From RI-153 sp041391225 (lineage in GTDB: Bacteria > Chloroflexota > Anaerolineae > Caldilineales > Caldilineaceae): a stretch of DNA of 64,000 bases. This document shows, piece by piece, positions 49,248 to 57,171 of the stretch; positions within the stretch are counted from its first letter, which is position 1; each line of letters starts with the position of its first letter. A model generated the notes under the pieces. That model was given only the letters and a program-made list of their open reading frames with translations, was not told the DNA's origin and did not search any database. The stretch is taken from contig JAWKOL010000031.1 in NCBI GenBank assembly GCA_041391225.1, forward strand, positions 1 through 64,000, written 5' to 3'. A program made the position numbers and the translations under genes.

Positions 49248-49721
49248 TCAGCCGATATGACGAAGTAACCGATCCCACCCGCGCGCCAGGACATCGTCGA
49301 TGCGCGCTAGTGTGTCCTCGTAGGCGGCTCGCCCTTGACCGTATGGATCGGCCAGATCTCCCTCTTCGTCGACGAGTTCATTGAAGAGTATCACCTTGTG
49401 CGCCTGGCCGGGCGCTCGCTCGATAATCAGCCGACGGTGGGCTTCTTCCATCACCAGGATCAGATTGGCGCGGCGAATATCAGCGGGGCGCAAGGGCGCG
49501 GCGCGATGGGTGGATAGATCCAGATCGCGTTCCGCCAACAGCGCCACACCCTCTGGGCTGGCGGGCAAATTGGGCATGGCCGCCACACCCGCCGAGCGCA
49601 CCTCGATTGTTTTGGCCATTCCCTCTACTTGCAACCGCTGCTTCAACAATACGTGGATCATGGGTGAACGACAGACATTGGCCGTGCAGACCACCCACAC
49701 CACGCGCTTACGCCTGAACAT
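49248..49721 (-). CDS. Low-molecular-weight phosphotyrosine protein phosphatase
   Basis: 157 residues. The P-loop VVCTANVCRSP gives the nucleophile Cys12 and Arg18 of the C(X)5R motif, and DLADPYGQ has the general-acid Asp. Size and ends fit the LMW-PTP family (Wzb/YwlE-like), which dephosphorylates tyrosine kinases of polysaccharide export or phospho-arginine. No kinase partner is in the window. ATG 49721 chosen. Follows rho by 155 bp. Confidence 0.92.
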   Translation of the reverse strand: MFRRKRVVWVVCTANVCRSPMIHVLLKQRLQVEGMAKTIEVRSAGVAAMPNLPASPEGVALLAERDLDLSTHRAAPLRPADIRRANLILVMEEAHRRLIIERAPGQAHKVILFNELVDEEGDLADPYGQGRAAYEDTLARIDDVLARGWDRLLRHIG

Positions 49722-49875
49722 GAACTCCCCCTCAACGTTGGCACAACGCTCTGATCAACCACAAAAGTAGACCGGCGCCGCTTGTTTTCCAAAGCGACAC
49801 ACAGCCCTCATTTTACCGAATGATTCCTTGATTCGGGCATTACGATGTCGCCCAATCACCACAGGTTGTTGCGCA

Positions 49876-50976
49876 TCACTTTGGCTTGATGCGGCTAAGT
49901 AGATCGTCGTTGGAGGGTGTCTTATCGAGGAGTTTCAGAAGCCCAAGCATGGCCGCTTTCGGGGTGCCTTTGGCCAACCAACGGCGGAGCGCGATGAGGC
50001 GCTGGGCCTGTTCGGCATCGTAGAGGAGTTCTTCTTTGCGGGTGCCACTCGCCATCAGGTTGATGGCCGGGAAGATGCGGGCTTCGGCCAGGGCGCGATC
50101 CAGCACGATCTCGCTGTTGCCGGTGCTCTTCAGCTCTTCGAAGACGTAGTCGTCGAGCCGGGAGCCTGTTTCGATGAGGGCAGTGCCGATCACGGTGACG
50201 GAGCCGCCATTCTCGATGGCGCGGGCCAGGCCAAAGAAGCGCCGCGGAATCTCCAGTGCTTTGGCGTCGAGGCCGCCGGACAGGGTACGGCGGGCGCCTG
50301 CGCCGTGGAGATTGAACGCGCGCACCAGCCGCGTCATGCTGTCCACGAGGACGACGACATCGCGGCCACATTCTAACTCGCAGCGTACATGGGCCATCAC
50401 CAATTCGGCCAGGCGAATGTGCTCATCGATTGGCTGATCGTTGGAACTGGCGAAGACTTCGCCACGCACGGCGCGGCGGAAGTGGGTCACCTCTTCGGGG
50501 CGCTCGTCGATCAGGAGGAGGATAACGCGGGTCTCTGGGGCGGCGGCGTAGATGGCGTTGGCCATCTCTTCGAGGATCTGCGTCTTGCCGGCCTGGGGCG
50601 GCGCCACGATCAGGCCGCGTGTCCCCTGGCCGATAGGCGCGATCAGATCGATCACGCGCATAGATGTGGCGCCGCTGTCGCCAAGGCGAAAACGGCGGCT
50701 TGGGTTGATCGCCACCAGACGCTCAAAGCGGGTACGTGCCGCAAAGGCATCCGGCGCCAGGCCGGCGATGGTTTCAACTGTCACCAGTTTCATGCCTTTG
50801 TCGCCGCGGCGGGCGGCGCCGGTGATGGCGGCGCCGTCTACCAGGCCGTGGGTACGGATCAGTTGGGCCGACACCCACGGGTCTTCGGGCATGGGCTGAA
50901 ATGAAACCGACGGATCGCGCAGGAAGCCGCCGCCGCGAGACAGGCTCTCTAAAATGCCGCTAACTTCTTGCGACAT
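49876..50976 (-). CDS. rho: Transcription termination factor Rho, short form
   Basis: 366 residues against ~419 in E. coli. The RNA-binding cold-shock fold starts almost at once (GILESLSRGGGFLRDP...VSAQLIRTHGLVDGAAITG). The ATPase domain has ATSMRVIDLIAPIGQGTRGLIVAPPQAGKTQIL with Walker A, VILLLIDERPEEVTHFRR, the Walker B region DVVVLVDSMTRLVRAFN and the R-loop GARRTLSGGLDAKALEIPRRFFGLAR. It ends GLLKLLDKTPSNDDLL. The N-terminal helix bundle is missing or reduced. Rho unwinds nascent RNA to end transcription. No upstream in-frame start extends it (the next stop is close). Confidence 0.95.
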   Translation of the reverse strand: MSQEVSGILESLSRGGGFLRDPSVSFQPMPEDPWVSAQLIRTHGLVDGAAITGAARRGDKGMKLVTVETIAGLAPDAFAARTRFERLVAINPSRRFRLGDSGATSMRVIDLIAPIGQGTRGLIVAPPQAGKTQILEEMANAIYAAAPETRVILLLIDERPEEVTHFRRAVRGEVFASSNDQPIDEHIRLAELVMAHVRCELECGRDVVVLVDSMTRLVRAFNLHGAGARRTLSGGLDAKALEIPRRFFGLARAIENGGSVTVIGTALIETGSRLDDYVFEELKSTGNSEIVLDRALAEARIFPAINLMASGTRKEELLYDAEQAQRLIALRRWLAKGTPKAAMLGLLKLLDKTPSNDDLLSRIKPK

Positions 50977-51055
50977 AGGGACTCATTGATCGTTTTGGTG
51001 GTTGTACAAAATTCAACATGCTTTCTCCGGTACAGGATGCGGAACGGGTTTGCTG

Positions 51056-53119
51056 CTATTTCACCCAAACAGGATCCCAATCGTTGCCGAAGCCGTCGCT
51101 GATACGGCGCAAGTTGCTCCCATCTGGCGCGACAATATAGAGCTGCTTACGCCCATCTCGGTTCGACCAGAAGACGATTTCGGAACCGTCGGGCGACCAA
51201 CTTGGATGGCGATCCCATTCCCATTCGTTCTGAGTTAGGCGACGCAAGCCGCTGCCATCGCGGTTGATCACGTAGAGTTCATCGTTGCCTGGTTCATTCG
51301 AGACAAAGGCCACTTGCCAGCCGCTAAGATCGATGGCGGGATCCCATGCGTCTCCGGCGCCGAGTTTGGTCAGCCAGACATCGGCATTGAATTGTGCATC
51401 ATGGAAGAAGATCTGGAAACTTCGCGTGTCGCGGCGCACAAAGACACGGTAGTTGCCGTCGCCACTTAACACATCCGTGTCGATTGCTTGTTCGTATGGC
51501 CATTCTGCCGTCAACTTCTGTATGTCGCTGCCGTCTGGGTTCATGGCGTAGAATTCGGTGCGCCCATCGCGATCCGATTGAAACAGGATTTTGCCGGTAA
51601 GGGTCGGCGGAACTGGCTGTGTAGGTGTGGGTTGCGGCGTCTCAAACAACGTCCCCCGCGGCGCCCAGGGGACGGAAACCGGCGTGCTGGTAGGAAACGG
51701 CGTCGGCGTGTCGGTGGGTGTAGGTGTGGCTGTCACCCACCAGGGCGGCAACGGGGTGGGCGTGCCGGTGGTTACAGCAATGGCGGTGGACAGGGCCGCC
51801 TGAAATTCACGTGTTTCCGTGGTTTCGGGCGTGGGTGTATTGGTGATCACCACCGGCTGCGGCGTGTTGGTTGCGATCATGGCGCCGATGGGTAGGACGC
51901 CGGTACGCGGCCGTTCGCCCTGGGCCACGCGTGTGGCTGCTTCGAACACATTTGCCGGTTCAGCCGTCGGCTCAACCACGTAGGCAGTCGGCGTAGGCAT
52001 TGCGGTTGGGGTGGCTGTTTCCGCCAGGCAGAACAGGATGTCTTGCAGGATCAGTGGTTGTGCCTGGTAGTAATCAGCATTCCAGACGCGCACTTCTACG
52101 CGGTGGGTACCAGGGGGGAGATTGAGCACGATTGTCTCGCGGAAATCGCGCACCGAGATAGGACCACTGTCGAAATTGGTTCCGGCATTGGTGAGGATCT
52201 GTACTCGCTGAATGGGTGTGGCGCCGTTCTGCCGATCCACGGCTTCGACGCGCACGAGGCATTGATCCACGCTCCAGCCCAGGCCGATCTGCTCGGCTGG
52301 ATCTGCAAGCGGCGAATCCACTGTGTCGCTGGAGAAGGCTTTGATCCAGATAGGATCCCAGTTGTCGTAGGCGTCGTTGCTCAAGTTGCGCGGATTGGCG
52401 CCATTGCTGTCCGCCACCCAAATCTGCCGATGTTCACCGCTTTGCACCGTCATCGCCAGTTGCCCACCGTTCGGTGACCAGGATGGGTGGCTGGTGACAC
52501 CGACACTGGGGGGCAGCACTACCGAAGTCTTGCCGTCGTCCAGGTTGACGAGGTTGACGAAGGGCTTCCCTTCGATTTCGGCGACGTAGGCGATCTGCTT
52601 GCCATCTGGTCCCCAGGCTGGGGCATAGTAAGACCAGGGGCCGCCGGTGAGTTGCTGTTTGATCTCGGTACCCAGTTCGCGCAGAAATAGGTATTGCCCG
52701 GCGCCGAAGCGCTGGATGATCACCTGCTCTGTGCGTGAGGGGGAGAACGATTCGAGACCGGCCGCCTGTTCGTAGAGCGTTTCTTGATTGAAACGCTCTA
52801 CGTTGCCGCCGTCCGCGTCCATGACATAGATGGCGACGCGCCCGTCTCGGTTCGATTTGAAGAGAATCTTGCCTTGTAACGACTGCAATGTGCCGGCGTT
52901 TGCGGCACTTGGGTCGGTTGAAGCAAACCCCGGATTGACTATGGTGAAGGAAACCGATCTCGGTTCTTGCACCTCGTCATTGCCGAACGGCAGGCGGCTA
53001 CACGCCACCACGAGCAACGATACGATAAGCAACAGCAGCCATCGTGTCTTCGGCGCGAGTGGATTGGCATAGCTTTTGATAGAAGAAAATGGCAAGAAGC
53101 GCAGGGGTGAGTGCTTCAC
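51056..53119 (-). CDS. TolB-like beta-propeller lipoprotein
   Basis: 687 residues. Lipobox LLVVAC with Cys40. Two TolB/WD40-like propeller halves: one starts GKILFKSNRDGRVAIYVMDADGGNVERF (with APAWGPDGKQIAYV and HPSWSPNGGQLAM), the second GKILFQSDRDGRTEFYAMNPDGSDIQKL (with HPSWSPDGSEIVFWSNRDG). Between them are a VEVRVWNADYYQ beta domain and a Thr-Pro linker (TPTPTDTPTPFPTSTP). Such proteins bind surface or periplasmic partners. It may be the last gene of the minus-strand run that starts at 56217; the gap to the next gene upstream is only 15 bp. Confidence 0.8.
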   Translation of the reverse strand: MKHSPLRFLPFSSIKSYANPLAPKTRWLLLLIVSLLVVACSRLPFGNDEVQEPRSVSFTIVNPGFASTDPSAANAGTLQSLQGKILFKSNRDGRVAIYVMDADGGNVERFNQETLYEQAAGLESFSPSRTEQVIIQRFGAGQYLFLRELGTEIKQQLTGGPWSYYAPAWGPDGKQIAYVAEIEGKPFVNLVNLDDGKTSVVLPPSVGVTSHPSWSPNGGQLAMTVQSGEHRQIWVADSNGANPRNLSNDAYDNWDPIWIKAFSSDTVDSPLADPAEQIGLGWSVDQCLVRVEAVDRQNGATPIQRVQILTNAGTNFDSGPISVRDFRETIVLNLPPGTHRVEVRVWNADYYQAQPLILQDILFCLAETATPTAMPTPTAYVVEPTAEPANVFEAATRVAQGERPRTGVLPIGAMIATNTPQPVVITNTPTPETTETREFQAALSTAIAVTTGTPTPLPPWWVTATPTPTDTPTPFPTSTPVSVPWAPRGTLFETPQPTPTQPVPPTLTGKILFQSDRDGRTEFYAMNPDGSDIQKLTAEWPYEQAIDTDVLSGDGNYRVFVRRDTRSFQIFFHDAQFNADVWLTKLGAGDAWDPAIDLSGWQVAFVSNEPGNDELYVINRDGSGLRRLTQNEWEWDRHPSWSPDGSEIVFWSNRDGRKQLYIVAPDGSNLRRISDGFGNDWDPVWVK

Positions 53120-53134
53120 AGGGAACTCATTAGT

Positions 53135-53727
53135 CTACTTGGAACGCTTGATCTCTCCAGGCAGTGTCGGCAGCGACGTCACATTGGCGACGTCGGCCAC
53201 TTCGGGACGACGCTGCATTTTAAGATGCAGTGCATCATCTTCGAGCACCCTGGCTTCGGCGATGCCGTTGGGTGAGGACGGAGCCCTTGCAGCGCTGCAT
53301 TTTGCAGGCGACCAGGGATGCGCACTTCGTAACGCACATTGTCGGCGCCGTCGATCACCACATAGTGGCGCTCATCGCCATTCATCACCAGGATGATTGG
53401 CTTCATTAGCTCGTGGGCGGTGCGCCCGATATCGTCGAGGGATCGCAGGTGTACCACAATCTGATGGGGCGCAGAATCGGGCAGAGAGACAGCCTCCACA
53501 ATGACATCCCCGTAGCGGCGATGCAATTCGCTGGTCAACTGTTGAATCGAAAATGGCGAACGTACCGCCCACTGGCTTGCCACCGCCCAAATCAGCACGA
53601 GGATGATGGAGACGCCCAACGATGCAGTCGCCACGTCCGTAATCAAGGTTCGCTGTGGATGTGGGATCTCAACATCTCTGCCCAAGGTATCCGATTCTTC
53701 GCTAACCGGCGCGCCGCCTACAACCAA
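53135..53727 (-). CDS. Membrane protein of unknown family in the SipW locus (frameshift ~53275)
   Basis: One N-terminal membrane helix (TASLGVSIILVLIWAVASQWAV) followed by an extracytoplasmic domain (IQQLTSELHRRYGDVIVEAVSLPDSAPHQIVVHLRSLDDI and HYVVIDGADNVRYEVRIPGRLQNA). The frame changes near 53275, after which EARVLEDDALHLKMQRRPEVADVANVTSLPTLPGEIKRSK ends at 53135. About 190 residues in all. The start is uncertain: TTG 53727 has no good ribosome site and the frame stays open upstream (GYSFSWQDSEL). I do not recognise the family; position suggests a role with the neighbouring signal peptidase and DUF5305-like protein. Confidence 0.6.
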
Positions 53728-53761
53728 TTCGGAATCCTGCCAACTAAAACTATAGCCGTGT

Positions 53762-54367
53762 TCAGAAAGTAGGTTGGATCAGGCCGACGTCGGTAGACAC
53801 CGTAGGCCAGAAGCGCACTTGAACTTCTACTTCCACGTTACGCCCAGGAGTGCTCACTTCGGCGCGGATGGCTTCGGCTTCAGCTCGGTACGCCTGAATG
53901 GGCAACTGGAATTCGAGATGTGCGCTGGTGTCCATGACGGAACGCAGCGGTATCAGGATCAGTTCCCGAGTCCATAGGTCACCTTCACGCAGAATCGCCA
54001 CAACCTCGTATTCCAACGCCCGCATCGGACGCAGGGAGGGATCGCCAGCCGGGTCCATCAAAGTAAGCTCGAAATCGTAGGTAATCTGTAACGACTCAAC
54101 AAGCACAGCGAAATACGAAGGACGAGGCCCAAGCTCAGTTGCGCCGCCGTAGACAGTATTGGGTTTGAGATAGGCTGTGTAATCGAAGACGCCCCGCTGG
54201 GTGTAAATGAGGCGCGTCTCTTCTTGCGTCAGCGTTTCAGGCAGACGCCACGCATAGTAGAGGGCCGCTGCAGAAACCGCAGCCAGGCTGATTAAAATAA
54301 CCCAGATTGTCAGGCTGGCAGTCTCTGAACGGGCAAGTCGTTTGAGGAGAAGCCCGATGGAGTTCAT
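53762..54367 (-). CDS. DUF5305-like membrane protein
   Basis: 201 residues: an N-terminal membrane helix (LTIWVILISLAAVSAAALYYAW), then a beta-rich extracytoplasmic domain with the DUF5305-type pattern RGVFDYTAYLKPNTVYGGATELGPRPSYFAVLVESLQITYDF (blocks FDYTAYLKPNTVY and Y-x6-L). DUF5305 proteins are known mostly from archaea and occur near signal peptidase genes; that association is recalled, not checked. The sequence ends in a strand-rich region VEVEVQVRFWPTVS. Next to the SipW-like peptidase locus. Function unknown; an assembly or adaptor role is an inference. Confidence 0.6.
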   Translation of the reverse strand: MNSIGLLLKRLARSETASLTIWVILISLAAVSAAALYYAWRLPETLTQEETRLIYTQRGVFDYTAYLKPNTVYGGATELGPRPSYFAVLVESLQITYDFELTLMDPAGDPSLRPMRALEYEVVAILREGDLWTRELILIPLRSVMDTSAHLEFQLPIQAYRAEAEAIRAEVSTPGRNVEVEVQVRFWPTVSTDVGLIQPTF

Positions 54368-54396
54368 TCACATATTTCGGCATTTCAAAACAAAAA

Positions 54397-55002
54397 TCAG
54401 CGTTCGGTGAGTTGCCAGGCATAAACATTGCCAGATACGGTCAGTGTGACAGTGCGCGGTCGACGCCTGGATACATCATCCGAGGGTGTGGCGTCATCCT
54501 CTGTTTCGGGTACTGATTCGATGACATCGTCAACTGTTTCGGCGGCGCTCCGACTGTTCAGCAAAGAAAAAACCTCAGCCCGATCAAAGCGAATTTGCAG
54601 GTTATCTGCAATGCCATCTTTGTCTTCATCGAAGTATTTAGCGTTCCGTGATGCGATACCACCGAAGCAACGGTTCATCTCACCTGAGCACAGATGGAAG
54701 GCGCCCACCAACTCCCCTTCCCGGCTGCCTTCCATCAAAACCACATGCTTTTCAGGTGGTTCCACCACAATCACGAGATCATTGCCTTCGTACAACTCAC
54801 GCAAGTGGACACGCACGGTGGTATCCAGCGACACCGGCATCGGCGTCGGCGTAATCAGAGTTGGCAGGCTCTCTAGGGCATTAGGCGCCTCTACGCTCAC
54901 ATCAAAAGAATTCGAGGCAGCCCAAACCGCACTCGCGATGACAAGTATACAGACGACAACAACTGTTATTCTCCAAAACATGATTGCAGGGACCTTCGCC
55001 AA
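54397..55002 (-). CDS. Secreted protein with SipW-type leader and Ca-loop
   Basis: 201 residues. The leader (FWRITVVVVCILVIASAVWAA) is followed by SNSFDVSVEAP, resembling the AFANSFQV site of the protein at 55798. A mature domain (VRVHLRELYEGNDLVIVVEPPEKHVVLMEG) contains a Cys pair (HLCSGEMNRCFGG) and DEDKDGIADN, a Dx[DN]xDG calcium-binding-like loop. An acidic/Ser stretch and a final beta strand TVTLTVSGNVYAWQLTE follow. No known family recognised. Immediately downstream of the signal peptidase gene, which suggests it is a substrate. Confidence 0.65.
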   Translation of the reverse strand: MAKVPAIMFWRITVVVVCILVIASAVWAASNSFDVSVEAPNALESLPTLITPTPMPVSLDTTVRVHLRELYEGNDLVIVVEPPEKHVVLMEGSREGELVGAFHLCSGEMNRCFGGIASRNAKYFDEDKDGIADNLQIRFDRAEVFSLLNSRSAAETVDDVIESVPETEDDATPSDDVSRRRPRTVTLTVSGNVYAWQLTER

Positions 55003-55052
55003 TTCCTGCCATCAACTGGCAACTAATTGTTATATACTACAATACCGTAACT

Positions 55053-55598
55053 TCAATATAATAGCCGTTCTTTTCGGCGTTTTGCAAGCCGCCGATCACG
55101 CCGCCGATGACGTTTCTGTGCGCCGCCTATGCCGATTGGAATCACCGAAAAGAGCGTGATAACACCGGCGGCCACAGCAAACCGCCAGGGTTCTGCTTGT
55201 AGGTAGGCAATCACGACGCCTAGCCTTGGGATTTCGACGAAGGCGCTGCCGATCACCTGCTCGGACGTCGGCGTCCACGGATCGATGTCGTCTCGGTTGT
55301 CGCCTTGCGTGAGGAACCGGCCGTCGGCAGTCTGCCCAATGATGCGGTGGATGACGTACTTTTGATCCAGAAACTGGTCGTCGATGGCGTAGGCAATGAT
55401 GTCGCCGACATGGTAGTTATCCTGCACGGATACCAATACCAGGTCGCCGTCGTAAAAGGTGGGTTCCATGCTGATACCGCTGATCATGAGGTAGGTTGTC
55501 GGTCCTCCAAGCATCGTTGGGCGGAGGAAGAAAAACCAGCCAACCAGTATCAACAGAGAAAACACTGCGGTGAAGATCGACCTAACTCGGGCTTGCAA
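55053..55598 (-). CDS. sipW: Signal peptidase I, ER/archaeal (SipW-like) type
   Basis: 181 residues with helices near both ends (FTAVFSLLILVGWFFF and FAVAAGVITLFSVIPIGIG). The S26 active site shows Ser43 in SGISMEPTFYDGDLVLV, His84 in YVIHRIIG where ordinary bacterial enzymes have Lys, and Asp in TQGDNRDDID. This Ser/His/Asp set marks the S26B group (eukaryotic SEC11, archaeal and Bacillus SipW). In Bacillus, SipW processes the fibre proteins TasA and TapA. The flanking secreted proteins support a dedicated role here. Confidence 0.88.
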   Translation of the reverse strand: MQARVRSIFTAVFSLLILVGWFFFLRPTMLGGPTTYLMISGISMEPTFYDGDLVLVSVQDNYHVGDIIAYAIDDQFLDQKYVIHRIIGQTADGRFLTQGDNRDDIDPWTPTSEQVIGSAFVEIPRLGVVIAYLQAEPWRFAVAAGVITLFSVIPIGIGGAQKRHRRRDRRLAKRRKERLLY

Positions 55599-55719
55599 CG
55601 GTTATACCTCACGATGTTCAGGAGAACCCCTGCACGTCGATGAGCATCCATACCGTAAACGAAGCACCTGTGCCGGTGGAAGAACTTGATTACGGCTATC
55701 TGCCGTCAACTGCAACAAA

Positions 55720-55764
55720 CGCAAAAACAGATATCGACCTGATGTAGCTTTACATCAGGTCGAT
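55720..55764 (-). terminator. Terminator/attenuator between the small secreted protein and sipW
   Basis: 13-bp perfect stem ATCGACCTGATGT (55733-55745)/ACATCAGGTCGAT (55752-55764); on the minus strand it is followed after a few bases by TTTTTG (55721-55727). It would reduce transcription of sipW and later genes relative to the upstream gene. Confidence 0.75.
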
Positions 55765-55797
55765 GAACTCATAGAAGGGGGAGGAGAGAACTTCAAA

Positions 55798-56217
55798 CTA
55801 TTGAGAATCTTCTGATTGGATCATGACATGGACATTTGCCACATCACCCACAAAGACATCAATACCTTTCTCTTTCAGGTCGAAGTTCTGGTTGCCATGT
55901 TCATCCAAGTTTCCAGTAATCTCGCCAACTGTACTCCCAGTCTTGTCCGTGAGGATCACTGTAATGGCATCAAAGGCACAATCGACCCTAGAGGTTACTT
56001 CAACCTCACCTACTAAGAAATCCTTCGTAGCTTCGTTAAAGTCGCCGCCCCTGATGTCAACGTCCAGATTGTTAATACATCGATCTACAGTGGCGCTACC
56101 AGATGAGATGTCACCTTGGCCCTGCAGATCACGCGAGTTGACCTGAAATGAGTTGGCGAATGCAAACGCACTCGTTACAACGGCAACAAGAAGCAGAAGA
56201 GCAAAGAGCTTACGCAT
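55798..56217 (-). CDS. Small secreted protein, possible TasA/camelysin-like subunit
   Basis: 139 residues. Leader MRKLFALLLLVAVVTSAFAFA with cleavage likely after Ala21, then NSFQVNSRDLQGQGDISSGSATVDRCI. The mature part (~118 residues) is beta-rich: NLDVDIRGGDFNEATKDFLVGEVEVTSRVDCAFDAITVILTDKTGSTVGEITGNLDEHGNQNFDLKEKGIDVFVGDVANVHVMIQ, read as alternating strands with two Cys. Leader style and position just before a SipW-like peptidase gene recall TasA/CalY (camelysin) subunits, but I see no family signature that proves it. It has a strong ribosome site (AGGAGG) and its own terminator, as for an abundant product. Confidence 0.6.
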   Translation of the reverse strand: MRKLFALLLLVAVVTSAFAFANSFQVNSRDLQGQGDISSGSATVDRCINNLDVDIRGGDFNEATKDFLVGEVEVTSRVDCAFDAITVILTDKTGSTVGEITGNLDEHGNQNFDLKEKGIDVFVGDVANVHVMIQSEDSQ

Positions 56218-56325
56218 GGAATAGGTCCCCTCCTACTGAGTTCACTGTGAGAGTAGACAGAAAACAACCGTGAAGTGCTTACGCCACGGATGCCACTTTC
56301 GTCTCTCTAAACGATACACTCTCTT

Positions 56326-56345
56326 ACATGCAGAAACATGCAGAA
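56326..56345. repeat. Tandem 10-bp direct repeat upstream of the small secreted protein
   Basis: ACATGCAGAA twice in a row, about 110 bp before the start codon at 56217. Helical-period repeats are typical of OmpR-type regulator sites, and such a regulator is the adjacent gene. Confidence 0.4.
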
Positions 56346-56487
56346 CCTTCTATCAGTAAGAGGATACATGATCAACATCTAAAAAAGCATAAATTTTTTG
56401 TAAAAAAGTACTATATACATGCTGAGTTTTATCTGTACGCCCCGATCTTCATGGTTGTTGATGATTCATGCCGGCAGATGTGGAAGA

Positions 56488-57171
56488 TCAACCGGCCACC
56501 AGATAGTAGCCGATGCCGCGCTGGTTCAGCAGGATCTGTGGCGACGTTGGATCGTCTTCAATCTTTTTGCGCAGATGACCAATATAGATGCGCAAATACT
56601 CTAGCTGATCTACATACTCCGGCCCCCAAACCTCATGTAGAATCGCTCGGTGCGACATCACCTCGCCCTGACGCTTGGCCAGGCACGCAAGCAGGCTGAA
56701 CTCCGTGGGCGTCAGGTCAACGGCCTCGCCATTGACCAAGACTTGCCTGCGCGGGAGATCAATGACCACGTTACCAGCCACGATCACCGTGGAACGCGAT
56801 CCACCGCTCATCTGGGCGCGGCGCAGCGATGCTTTTACCCGCGCCAGGAACTCATCGAAGCCAAACGGCTTGGTAACATAGTCATCGGCGCCTTCGTTCA
56901 ACGCCTGTACAACGAGGCTCTCTTCGGAAAGCGCAGTGAGCATAATGATGGGCATTTCGCTCATCTCGCGCAGACGCCGACACATGGTCAAACCATCCAG
57001 GCCGGGCATCATAATATCGAGGATGGCCAGATCCGGCTGCATTTGGAAAGCCAGCTTCAACGCATCCATGCCATTACCCGCCGTGATCACGTTGTAGCCA
57101 TGTTTCCGTAGCTGCGACGCAACGAGATCCAGCAGATCTTTTTCATCGTCTACCACGAGAATCGTCGTCAT
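56488..57171 (-). CDS. OmpR/PhoB-family response regulator
   Basis: 227 residues. Receiver: ILVVDDEKDLLDLV (acidic pair), phospho-Asp in LAILDIMMPGLDG, Thr in IIMLTALSEE, Lys in YVTKPFGFDEF. Winged helix: VDLTPTEFSLLACLAKRQGEVMSHRAILHEVWGPEY and LRIYIGHLRKKIEDDP...QRGIGYYLVAG, of the KdpE/PhoB type. It overlaps the sensor kinase gene by 4 bp (ATGA), so the two are coupled. The secreted-protein/SipW locus lies just downstream and is a natural target candidate. Confidence 0.93.
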   Translation of the reverse strand: MTTILVVDDEKDLLDLVASQLRKHGYNVITAGNGMDALKLAFQMQPDLAILDIMMPGLDGLTMCRRLREMSEMPIIMLTALSEESLVVQALNEGADDYVTKPFGFDEFLARVKASLRRAQMSGGSRSTVIVAGNVVIDLPRRQVLVNGEAVDLTPTEFSLLACLAKRQGEVMSHRAILHEVWGPEYVDQLEYLRIYIGHLRKKIEDDPTSPQILLNQRGIGYYLVAG

